Source: Ophiosphaerella korrae
Lineage: Eukaryota > Ascomycota > Dothideomycetes > Pleosporales > Phaeosphaeriaceae
DNA length: 64,000 bases
Direction of reading: 5' to 3'
Assembly: GCA_028456385.1 (NCBI GenBank)
Contig: JALNQF010000024.1
Span: 186,001-250,000, forward strand
Positions within the stretch are counted from its first letter, which is position 1. Every line of letters begins with the position of its first letter. Made by a program: the position numbers and the translations under genes. The notes under the pieces are model-generated. The model searched no databases, had not been told where the DNA came from, and worked only from the letters and a program-made list of their open reading frames with translations. Positions 23,005 through 31,892 of the stretch are shown one piece after another.

Positions 23005-23361
23005 TTAATCTTTGGATTCTTCGGTTGCTAATGCTTTCGAGATGCCAACTTTCATCGGTTCGATAGTAGTCTTCTCTAGGTCCCACACTCCCAACTTCGC
23101 ATAAGGATCTGCAACCAATAGCTTCCATACATCTTCCTCAGTGCTGCCTTTGATAACAAGGATATTTCCCTCGACGTGATGCTGTGATTTGGCATTTGCT
23201 GTTCCCAGTGGTACGATGCAGTCACCACCCATTATTATTCTCCTTGTTTGTGCCTGGGATGACAGGTAATTCGAATGTACGTTGTGGTAAGAGCGACGTA
23301 GCTCAATTGTGCCTTGTAGATCATAAAGCTTTACAAGCCAATCGTATTGTATTTCGGGCAT
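23005..23361 (-). CDS. YCII-domain protein 1, 118 aa
   Basis: Single-exon protein of the YCII/dimeric alpha-beta barrel fold, a fold shared with muconolactone isomerases, small polyketide cyclases and quinone-forming monooxygenases. Recognised from the N-terminal YDWLVKLYD strand, a central His-containing helix start (RSYHNVHSNYLSS), the glycine turn IIMGGD, and the closing DPYAKLGVWDLEKTTIEP strand where family members have DPxxxxGL(F/W)xxxxI. Same strand as and 260 bp downstream of the FAD monooxygenase, suggesting a shared role. A paralogue sits at 29399-29731. Activity unproven; isomerase/cyclase or dehydration chemistry on a polyketide intermediate is plausible. Confidence 0.8.
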   Translation of the reverse strand: MPEIQYDWLVKLYDLQGTIELRRSYHNVHSNYLSSQAQTRRIIMGGDCIVPLGTANAKSQHHVEGNILVIKGSTEEDVWKLLVADPYAKLGVWDLEKTTIEPMKVGISKALATEESKD

Positions 23362-23620
23362 TGTTAGGTCGCACCAAAAGTGATATGAATTGAAGATTCG
23401 TATTAACTACGAGTTGTTGTGATTTACAATCTTAGACGAATACCTACTTTCATATATGATGCAAAGACACTACTCGGAGAAACGTTGTATGCCCTTTCGA
23501 TAACAGAAGGTCTTACAAATAAAGTTAATTGCAGTGGAAAGCTCAGCTTACTCTTTGAATGGCTGGGTTCGCTTGAAGTAAAATTTGCATGGATTTAAAA
23601 GTAAAAGCGGTAAAACCTAT

Positions 23621-25099
23621 CTATCTAGCCTTTGCGCGATTATATCCATTCAAGCCATGGGTAACAGTGGCTTTCTTTGACCCGTTCGCCGAGTTATCCC
23701 GCAACTGCTGCGTTCTTTTTCTGTAGTCTGCCACTGCTCCCTCAACCATAGCCGCGGAATTGAAGTGCCATATCTTGAATGATCGATCTTTGATCTCCTC
23801 AAAACACGACTCGGCTTTGACTCGCTTGGCTGGGTCTGCCCACTCAGGCTGTTGAAACAAGTCACAAACTCGCCTGCTGCTGTTTACCAACCACTGTGTC
23901 CGTGTGCGACGGGTCTTGTCATATGTTTCGAAAACGGCTCGGAGCGCGTCAGCCTTGTTCAATTTATGACTGCGGAGATCCATAATCAACTCGTCCATCA
24001 GTTCACAGAGGCAGAGTGAGTCTTCGATGCCGAAAGAAGCGCCGGCCCCGTGATGTGGGCTGGAGGCATGCGCAGCATCACCAGCCAGACAGATACGTCC
24101 TTCATTATACTTAGGGACAGGGTACTCGTGGAGATCAAATAAGGCCCATCGTTCAAGCTCCTCTGGGAATAGCGCAACCAGGTTCCTCACGGGTTTAGAC
24201 CAGTTCCCGAGGGCCTCTTCAACGTCTTTGCGTGAGGCACGCGTGGTATTAGGCTTGTCGTGGGGCCAATCATTGGGATCGGTGATGACTACCGTGGCAC
24301 CTATCGTTTTGGTGTTGACTGGGTAATGAATGAGATGCGCGTTTGGCCCAACGTGCATCTGCTGCCGGTGCGTCTTGTACTCGCCTATGGCGTCAACAAC
24401 CTTATCCATCGGAATCAATGCGCGGTACGCAACCTTATGCGTGAACTGAGGGTATGATGCGGGGTTTTTTGGACCAAGGAGAAGTTGTCGTGTCCTTGAT
24501 TTGATGCCGTCACAAGCGATCACTTGACGAGATTTTCAGCTCTATTGCAACCAAATTCAGTGTCAAAGATACTTACCGGCATCCGCCTCTACTATAGAGC
24601 CATCAGTAAATACAAGGCTTACCTTGTCCCTGTCCATATGATCCTCTATCGTGTCCAGCCGCTTCTGAAGATGGACCACACCAGCAGGAATGACTTTTAC
24701 AAGATCCTCCAAGAACTGATCTCGTCTGACTGTCTCCCAGCCTCCTAATCCAGCATCGAGTGTCAGAAGTTGCTTCTGATACATTGGATCACTTTCATTT
24801 TGTTGACCATAACCGTCAATCCAGCGCAAATACGAGTTTGGGTCTTGTTCATCCAATGACACGTTGACAGCGCCGCCCGCTCGCAACGCTGTTACAACAC
24901 CCGGGTTGATTCGTTCCATGCATCTGACCGTGTTCGCTGTGAATCCGATCCCTGCCCCAATCTCGGAAAAGTTGCGCGCCTGTTCAAAGAGTTTGACCTG
25001 TACACCTCGCCGTGTGAGGCCAGCAGTAAGCACCAGACCCACAATGCCGCCGCCAATGACAGCAATTTCGATGACATCTTGTGAGGTATTGGAAGGCAT
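23621..25099 (-). CDS. FAD-dependent monooxygenase, TropB/AzaH type, 474 aa
   Basis: Group A flavoprotein hydroxylase of the salicylate-hydroxylase family. TropB, AzaH and SorbC relatives hydroxylate and dearomatise resorcinol-aldehyde polyketides. Exons 25099-24577 and 24522-23621; the 54-nt intron (GTAAGT...TCAAG) joins VEADA to VIACDGIKSR in phase. Motifs: N-terminal Rossmann VIGGGIVGL, the DG motif ACDGIKSR, the GD motif CLAGDAAHASSPHHGAG, and the late blocks HVGPNAHLIHYPV and SSRRVCDLFQQPEWADP, which I associate with the polyketide-dearomatising subfamily. The start is the first ATG; upstream only TTG is in frame. The expected substrate is the aldehyde released by the PKS at 36726. TropB-like and AzaH-like function cannot be separated by eye. 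Confidence 0.92.
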
Positions 25100-26122
25100 A
25101 TCTAATGCGATAGTTGAGTGTTCGTAACTGTTGCCGCCAGTTGTGAATTGAGTCGTCGTATTTGCACAGTTGCCAGACAAGGATTAGCCAGAAGTAAATA
25201 TTGCGCACTTCTTGATATCCCTGGTGACAAGATTAAATATCATTGTAGGAAAATTCAATCAACTTAAAGCAGTTTTTCTTTGTCTTGGATCAGGGACTGG
25301 ATTACAAAATTTAAGGTTTGATATTTGATGTGGTTGCACGAATAATTTCGGAATTACTAATGCTGCATACGCAAGTTTTAATCGGAGTAAATACAAAGAG
25401 TGTCAATTTTAAAGAATCATTTGATTAAATTTTTTTGAGCAAAATCATTCAACTTTTCTTGATTATGTTTACTTTACCTTACTTTCCCCTTTCAACTGTA
25501 ATAGAAGTTGCCATGGTGTCACATAGCAAACACCTTTGCTCTCTTTATGGGCCCAAGTGTTCATCAGCGCGAAGAAATTTCTTTGCAGCTTCTCATTGTA
25601 TTTGCGGCAACTCTGAACTTTTCGGAAGTGTATATGGAGGTAATACTGTGGACTTCTCAGACGGTCATGGGACGTATCAATTGTAATAAAAAAAAACATC
25701 CTCTTGAAACCATCTGTATACGCCTATAAAGTACACTGATTATCTGGTGTTGCGTCAAAGATCTGTAACTAAAAGCTTGATCTATAGACATTTTATACCC
25801 TAACGAGTCAACGTTTCACGCTGTAAAGAGTAAGAGACTACTTTATTCCACGAATCCCATCATATCGCTTGCAAAATCTTTATCTTTATTGCTATATTAA
25901 ATAGTTACAATAGTTATCAAAACTACGCAACTAATATGTGTCCACAATATATGGATGCAGACGTGTGAAGTGTTTATAGTTCAACCGTACATTATTCCAA
26001 AACTGACAAGATTGAAACCCATTCGATTGAGGTCACTAGCCTGCCCCAAGTTCAGATAAAATATGTTTCCAAGCTAAAGAATTTCCACACGCCTTTGTTA
26101 CGCAACATTTTTGAGAGTCAAG
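25100..26122. other. Intergenic region upstream of the monooxygenase
   Basis: 1.02 kb of AT-rich sequence (especially 25380-25460 and 25860-25960). It holds the monooxygenase promoter and the 3' end of the hydrolase gene. An 83-codon frame at 25435-25686 shows no family resemblance and overlaps others on the opposite strand; I do not call it a gene. Confidence 0.45.
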
Positions 26123-26923
26123 CTATGTGGTAAACTTGAGCACACCTGTACGTTGTGCCATCAAAAGTATCTGTTCGACGACAGGTTGGACATCGGCAGC
26201 TTTGATCGGCACGCGATGATTCCCATCCCATTCAACAAGTACTGAAAACCGAGAATCGCAATATTGATGCAACAATTTCCGGTGAAAATCTAGCCCTGGG
26301 TCTGCACGACCGTGGATATGAATCGTGAGAATTCTCAATTGGTCCTGCACAGAAATCATGTTTTGTTGACTCTGAACCCCCATGGTCGGCTCTGAGGCAG
26401 CAACAAGTGTCGAGGGCATAGACAAGTCAGGACGCAGCCATACCAATGGGCCCCGTGCTGCCAAGAGTACAGCAAAGCGGTACACTGGCGAGATAGCGTC
26501 AGCTCCAATCCGCCACCCTAGCTCCTGTTGATTCATTAAAATGCTGGCAGCGAGTTTACCACCCTGGCTAAAACCCATGAGAGCAACCCATTCTCCTGTC
26601 GCGCCGAGGTGATCGTCACCTAGTCGGGCGACAACTAATGAGGCCTCTATCTTTTTTACAACAAGGTGCGAGTCCAATACCGGATCGTGGGGCTTGACGC
26701 GTAACCAGGACTTGAAAGGCCCGTAATCCTTGTAAGTTGAGGTAACGTCGGGGCCTGGTTCTGCGGGGAAGGGTGCTTCTGCAAAGACAAGCCGAAAGAA
26801 TGGGCCGAGGGCGCGCTGTAAGACCCGACATTGCATTCGAAAGATGCGGGCGTTGGTGCCACCGCCATGAAGACACAAGATCCGCGGTAGGTGGAGCGTT
26901 GGGTCTGTCACATCGATAGTCAT
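26123..26923 (-). CDS. Serine hydrolase, FSH1/CitA-AzaC type, 266 aa
   Basis: Alpha/beta hydrolase of the FSH family. In citrinin and azaphilone pathways such enzymes (CitA, AzaC) assist the PKS, probably by releasing or editing acyl chains on the ACP. Motifs: ILCLHGGGTNA near the N terminus (oxyanion region), nucleophile Ser119 in GFSQGG, Asp in HGRADPG, and His in WDGNHRVP. Single exon; the start is the first ATG (upstream in-frame codons are TTG). Length is typical of the family. It shares a 647-bp divergent promoter with the MFS gene, which supports co-regulation in the cluster. Confidence 0.9.
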   Translation of the reverse strand: MTIDVTDPTLHLPRILCLHGGGTNARIFRMQCRVLQRALGPFFRLVFAEAPFPAEPGPDVTSTYKDYGPFKSWLRVKPHDPVLDSHLVVKKIEASLVVARLGDDHLGATGEWVALMGFSQGGKLAASILMNQQELGWRIGADAISPVYRFAVLLAARGPLVWLRPDLSMPSTLVAASEPTMGVQSQQNMISVQDQLRILTIHIHGRADPGLDFHRKLLHQYCDSRFSVLVEWDGNHRVPIKAADVQPVVEQILLMAQRTGVLKFTT

Positions 26924-27570
26924 GCTCGCTTTCAATGGATTGTGCAGAAATCTTTCACCAGAGTAAGGGCAAAATATAGTATCTCTACCAAAACTTACTA
27001 TCGTTACTGACGATAACGTTCTGCAGGCCGATTAATCTTTACTTTTGCCAATCAGCCCAACATACTCCTGGCCCTGGTCTTGCATTATCTTATTCATGCT
27101 GACTGCTTTGCGATTGTATCTTGGCAAACTCGCATTTCGCATTTCGGAAAATACTTCTGATGTGGCGCACACAGTAGACTGTGCACGGAGCAAAGGGCTG
27201 GCGTGCGCGGAGAAAAGGCGGGTCCGACCAACATGTCCGACCAACATGTCCGAAAGCCGCCGATCGGCGATACCAATGCGGTGTTACCATAGTGTCCCCA
27301 ATAGGAAGTAAACAAGAACCTACCAAGATGACGTCCGGCGAAAGCGGACCCGAGCAACAAGTCCGTTGGCAGACCGGTGATGGTAGTGACGCGCACCGTG
27401 AATGCCCTGGCTCGTGGAGTGTCAAAACACAGAGCACCAACGCGTATAACAATATTGAGCGCTCTGAGATACAGAGCGACAGCAACATCGAAGATTGTGT
27501 CACGCCCACCTACGCCTCCTGAAATTGGCACTCCTACGACTCCTCAAGCCAACAACAACAAATCTTGATA
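26924..27570. promoter_or_regulatory. Divergent promoter, hydrolase/MFS transporter
   Basis: 647 bp between two cluster genes transcribed apart. It contains a 13-bp direct repeat, TCCGACCAACATG, twice in tandem plus a third TCCGA (27223-27253), followed closely by the perfect palindrome GCCGATCGGC (27259-27268). CCG/CGG half-sites are what Zn2Cys6 regulators bind, and one such regulator lies in the cluster. Binding is inferred, not shown. Confidence 0.5.
27223..27268. repeat. Tandem CCG-containing repeat and CGG palindrome (candidate operator)
   Basis: Two and a half copies of TCCGACCAACATG with exact 13-bp spacing, then GCCGATCGGC beginning six bases after the last partial repeat. The arrangement suggests adjacent binding sites for a Zn2Cys6 dimer. 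Confidence 0.5.
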
Positions 27571-28929
27571 ATGAGCGACGCAACTGCGCAACTTAATTCT
27601 TCGCCCGCTGAGGCCGATGAAAAGATTGCCACGGATAGTATTCCTTCACAACCCCGATCCTCTAGCGGCATTAGTTCTCCAAATGCTCCTCCCGGGCCTC
27701 CTGGACCTCCTGGACCTCCTGGGCCTCCGAACGGCGGGTTGACAGCATGGCTAAATGTCCTGGGTAGCTTCATGCTCTACTTCAATACGTGGGGCATCCT
27801 GAATACCTTCGGTGCCTATCAAACATACTACGAGTCCCGGCAGCTTTTTACTGCGACCTCCTCTGACATTTCCTGGGTCGGGTCGATTGCCGCTTTCATG
27901 CTACTATTCGTGGGCCTCTTTGCCGGTCCAATCTACGATCGTGGTTACCTACGCACTCTTCTCCTTGTCGGCAGCTTTTTGGTCGTCTTTGGACATATGA
28001 TGCTTAGCCTCTGTGGCTCGCTCTGGCAGATTCTGCTAGCCCAAGGCTTTGTTGTTGGCATCGGCACGGGCTGCCTGTTTGTTCCTTGTGTTGCAATCAT
28101 TCCACAATACTTTACCACTAAGATGGGCGCTGCTATGGGTATTGCTGCCTCTGGGTCTGCCTTGGGCGGTATCATTTATCCTATCGTCTTGTATCGCCTT
28201 ATTCAGCAAATCGGATTTCCTTGGGCCACTCGTGTCATTGGATTCATCGCACTCGCCACTTTAATGATTCCGCTCATCGTCATGAAGCTTCGCGTCAAGC
28301 CGCCAAAAGTTCGGGCCTTGGTTGATGTTACTGCTTTCAAAGATGTCGCCTACATGAGCTTCATCCTCAATTCGCTCATCGCGTACATGGGTCTTTTTGT
28401 CATCTTATTTTACCTATCCTATTACGCTGCTTCGACACGCATCACCAGCAACTCACTTGCCTTTTATCTTGTCCCAATCTTTAACGCCGCATCAGTATTT
28501 GGCCGCACTATTCCTAACAAACTTGCTGATACGCTTGGTCCATTCAATCTCCTCGTACCATCGGCCTTGATTTCAGGCCTGTTGATGCTCTGCATGATGG
28601 CCGTGCACTCAAAGGGTGCGGTGATTGTCTTAGCCTTACTCTCTGGCTTCATGAGTGGCGCACTCATCGGCTTGCCGCCTGTTTGCATCGCGATGCTGAC
28701 CAAAGATAAGTCAAGGCTAGGTACACGTGTAGGGATGGGCTATGCTATCATTGCTCTAGGTGTCTTGATTAGCGGCCCTAGTGGTGGTGCCGTCTTGGCT
28801 GGTAGCGATCATTCTTTGCATTGGCACAGATTATGGACGTTCGGTGGTGTGCCTACAGTTGTTTCAGGTTTGGGCTACGCTGCGATTCGGGTGGCTTTCT
28901 ATGGTTCAAAGTTGAATGTGAAGGCGTAA
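27571..28929 (+). CDS. MFS transporter, monocarboxylate-transporter type, 452 aa
   Basis: Plasma-membrane transporter of the MCT-like branch of the major facilitator superfamily, often found in fungal secondary-metabolite clusters as exporter or precursor carrier. Single exon; the ATG at 27571 is the first in frame. A hydrophilic N-terminal tail of about 55 residues ends in a collagen-like PPGPPGPPGPPGPP stretch just before GGLTAWLNVLGSFM, the first helix. Twelve helices can be traced; SWVGSIAAFMLLFVG, GIGTGCLFVP and YFTTKMGAAMGIAASG are family landmarks. It is divergent from the CitA-like hydrolase. Substrate unknown; export of the cluster product is the usual inference. Confidence 0.92.
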   Translation: MSDATAQLNSSPAEADEKIATDSIPSQPRSSSGISSPNAPPGPPGPPGPPGPPNGGLTAWLNVLGSFMLYFNTWGILNTFGAYQTYYESRQLFTATSSDISWVGSIAAFMLLFVGLFAGPIYDRGYLRTLLLVGSFLVVFGHMMLSLCGSLWQILLAQGFVVGIGTGCLFVPCVAIIPQYFTTKMGAAMGIAASGSALGGIIYPIVLYRLIQQIGFPWATRVIGFIALATLMIPLIVMKLRVKPPKVRALVDVTAFKDVAYMSFILNSLIAYMGLFVILFYLSYYAASTRITSNSLAFYLVPIFNAASVFGRTIPNKLADTLGPFNLLVPSALISGLLMLCMMAVHSKGAVIVLALLSGFMSGALIGLPPVCIAMLTKDKSRLGTRVGMGYAIIALGVLISGPSGGAVLAGSDHSLHWHRLWTFGGVPTVVSGLGYAAIRVAFYGSKLNVKA

Positions 28930-29398
28930 ATGCTGGGCTTCGTTCCAATGACGGAATATACTAGGAACTGCTAGTATACGCACTTAGTTGTTGTATTATT
29001 CCTTTACTAGAAAGAACTATGCGCGGTTTTCATAAGAATCTCATAGCTTGCATGTATACCCTCAAAACATATAGACTGGACACGCAATACAAACTTGATC
29101 TTTTCTTCATATGCCACAGGGCGAGTCATAAGCTTAGAAAGTCAAAAAATATTTCTACAAATTCAGATTTCGCGCGACAGCGAGAACCTTCAATGACTTT
29201 ATCAAATCACACCCATATGGCTTTGGATCAAATTCAGCTACACCAAATTGAAACTAGTGAAAGGCTATTACTCTTCATTGTTGCAGGACTAAATTTTTTT
29301 TGAAGGCACTCAGGTGATGATTGGAAATGAGACATGTCATTCAATATAACCCCGTGGCGTTTACTACCCTGAGCTTCCAAGCCTGAGGCATGTCACAC
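28930..29398. other. Convergent intergenic region
   Basis: 469 bp between the stop codons of the MFS gene and the second YCII gene. A 94-codon frame at 29019 has no family resemblance. Presumably transcription terminators only. Confidence 0.4.
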
Positions 29399-29731
29399 CT
29401 AAGCTAACGCCATTCTCACAGTACACCGGAAAGGCGTGACGACCATTGTTTCCGCTTTCCAGACACCGACCTGAAAAAATGCATTCTCCTCAATGATTGC
29501 ACGGACATCCGCTTCAGTTTCCGCTCTGAACATCAAGACGCTGCTTCTGACTTTCATCACATCTCCTGGCTGCTTAGGATGCTCCGCTAATGTTGGACCG
29601 CCAAAAACGATCGTTCCATCTGCCACATATTGCTTCAGGTGAGAAAGATGGGCCTCGCGGTTGTCCACCCACGCTCCGAGGTCATCTTCGTTGATGGGGA
29701 GTTGAACCAACCAATCTTGCTTGTCAGACAT
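29399..29731 (-). CDS. YCII-domain protein 2, 110 aa
   Basis: Second member of the YCII/dimeric alpha-beta barrel family in this cluster. Single exon. Motifs: DWLVQLPINE strand, helix NREAHLSHLKQYV with the conserved His, turn TIVFGGPTL, helix ETEADVRAIIEENAFF and closing strand QVGVWKAETMVVTPF. Same layout as the protein at 23005-23361 (WLV start, xVWxxE/D near the end, basic-hydrophobic tail), so the two are probably paralogues diverged for different intermediates. Divergent from the iron oxygenase gene across about 610 bp. No catalytic role is established; cyclase, isomerase or lactone-processing activity would fit the fold. Confidence 0.82.
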   Translation of the reverse strand: MSDKQDWLVQLPINEDDLGAWVDNREAHLSHLKQYVADGTIVFGGPTLAEHPKQPGDVMKVRSSVLMFRAETEADVRAIIEENAFFQVGVWKAETMVVTPFRCTVRMALA

Positions 29732-30340
29732 GCTGAACTACGACGCTCATGAATTTTGTATAAGTGAATAATGAAAGTTTGGTTATCACAACGATGAATA
29801 CTTCGAGTTTGCGTTGTCCGTTAGGTTGAGTGTAGGTGTGTGATTATGTTGTGAGACGACTGGAAACCATCAATAGTATTTCTAGAGGACTGGAATTAAT
29901 ATTACAACCTGAAATATTATTGCGTACAGGAGTTTGCTCTTGCCCTACCATGTTCTGCACTTGTGGATTCCTGTGCATCAAGTTCTGCCTTTCTTTCGGC
30001 GTAATAGCAACCATAGATTTTCCGTCTCGGGGCAACTTTTTGGAATTATTTCCATGTGTAGCTAACTCAAACCATCCACGAATGAAAACTACTCAAAGTA
30101 GATATGCAGTGTTTCAATGCTTATCCCCGACCCCGAGTGTCAGACCTTTTCCGAAATTTCTTAATGTTTTCAAATTGATAATTCAAACCATCGCATGACA
30201 AGCATGAGGCGATGAGTATTAGAGTCGAATATTTATACATAGATCACACTACCTGCTGAAAATTTATCGGCAGCACTCCAATCTCTGAAAAGCAGTAATT
30301 GTATCAGTAAGACAAAGCGTAAACAGAGAATTCAATCACA
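29732..30340. promoter_or_regulatory. Divergent promoter, YCII protein 2/iron oxygenase
   Basis: 609 bp separating two genes transcribed away from each other. I did not find the TCCGACCAACATG repeat here. No other clear operator; the 120-codon frame at 29836 is considered chance. Confidence 0.4.
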
Positions 30341-31464
30341 ATGGGTAGCATTGACCCTCCAACCACGATCCCATCCGTGGATATCAGTCCCTTCCTGGAC
30401 GAAAATTCGTCGACAGAAGCTAAGAATCAGGTAGTGGAAGCTATGCGCGACGCATGCACCACTTATGGCTTCTTCTATCTCTTCGGCCACGGCATTTCCG
30501 AGGAAGATCGCGAGAGTGTAATGAAATGCGCCAAACTTTACTTTTCTTTGCCTATGGAGGAGAAGATGGATACCTGGATTGGCAAGGCTATGGGAAAATC
30601 GTTCCGCGGTTACGAGCCGCCTGCGCTACAGGTGCATCAGAATGGTCTCTTACCAGACACAAAGGAGGTAAGTTGCTTCAAAATATCCCCCCCCCTATAG
30701 CTGGCACTGACAAATGGAGGGCTTCATTATTGGATGTGAGACACCCGCAGATGCTCCGGAAGCTGGCACATTTCACACTGGCCCTAACCAATGGCCCAAA
30801 TCAATCCCCGACAAAGACTTTCGTATTCCTGTGATGGGATACCACAGCAAGATGATCGAAATGGTCAAGGTCATTGTCAAGGTTCTAGCCCTTGGGCTTC
30901 CGAAAGAGTGGAATTGTTCGCCAACCGTGTTGGATGAGATGACAGAGAATCCATCAGCACCGTTGCGACTACTCCACTATGCGCCTCAGCCTGTTAGGTG
31001 TGAGAATCAATATGGAGGTATGGATTTTTCCTCCTTACCACCTTTGCTTTCCTGGGTGGTGAGTCTAGGTAACTACAACTCTGATAACAATTATAGTGGG
31101 TGATCATACCGACTTTGGTAACGTCTCGGTCTTGCTCCAAGAGGAAGGACGGGAAGGATTGGAGGTATTTTACCCTCCTACCCAAACCTGGGTTCCCGTG
31201 CCAGTACTAGAGCACTCCTACGTGATAAATATCGGAGATATGATGCAGAAATGGACTGGTGGTTATTACAAGAGCGCACGTCATCGAGTGGTCAACCACA
31301 ATGCTAAATCTCGATATAGCACGCCGTTCTTCATGAACGGTAATCTAGCTCTGAAGTGCCGGGCTCTGGATGGATCCGGAGTTGAGACGGTAATTGGTGA
31401 GCATATTAGGCAAAGGCTGATGGAGACTATTGGAGGCGAAGCCGGTAAGAAACTGGCCGGTTGA
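30341..31464 (+). CDS. Non-heme Fe(II)/2-oxoglutarate oxygenase, TropC/CitB type, 330 aa
   Basis: 2-oxoglutarate-dependent oxygenase. TropC hydroxylates the methyl group of the dearomatised aldehyde and triggers ring expansion to a tropolone; CitB oxidises a methyl group in citrinin. Exons 30341-30667, 30720-31017 and 31097-31464; introns of 52 nt (GTAAGT...TGGAG) and 79 nt (GTATGG...TATAG) keep phase and restore DTKEGFIIG and [13 protein letters not shown]. Iron ligands by motif: His212 and Asp214 (HTD) and His271 (SARHRVVN); the co-substrate Arg281 is in SRYSTPFF. The N-terminal half has the DIOX_N block [12 protein letters not shown]. Length is typical. It pairs functionally with the monooxygenase at 23621 and the PKS. 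Whether it is TropC- or CitB-like needs a phylogeny. Confidence 0.92.
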
Positions 31465-31892
31465 TTAGCTCGTAATTCATCTCAGCCACCCGACATTTGT
31501 GTTGTCACGCATGAAAGGCAGCACGAGTAAGACTTACCGATGTGATATGACAGTTCACCATTACTTTAGAAATATCGAAAGATTTCTGTGGTTTGTCACT
31601 AACCTAATGATCGTCAACTGTGTTATATGGTCAGTACTCTTGCAACAGTACTTGGGCTTTTGACCATAGAACATCAAAGCCAAACAACCTGGTTGCAGTT
31701 CTTCGAGAAAGTATGATATTTATGTAAGCTTTGAGTACCTTCCCTTAGAGCCAATATTTCTGATCTATTTCAAGTTCTCGTAGAAATGTTCTAGCGAAAT
31801 TATTGGTGGTTGAAAGTTTATGGAGAGCAGCAGACATGGCTTTGAATTGCATCAAAGAGGTATCGTTAATTCCATTCCATGGAAGTACGAAC
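31465..31892. other. Convergent intergenic region, oxygenase/regulator 3
   Basis: 428 bp between stop codons. It may include a last small exon of regulator 3: the sequence GTCAGT just after ...LGCFK could be a donor, with an acceptor near 31900. Otherwise nothing recognised. Confidence 0.35.

Noticed and set aside
25435..25686. 83-codon frame in the gap upstream of the monooxygenase
   Set aside because: AT-rich, no family resemblance, equal-sized frames on the opposite strand.
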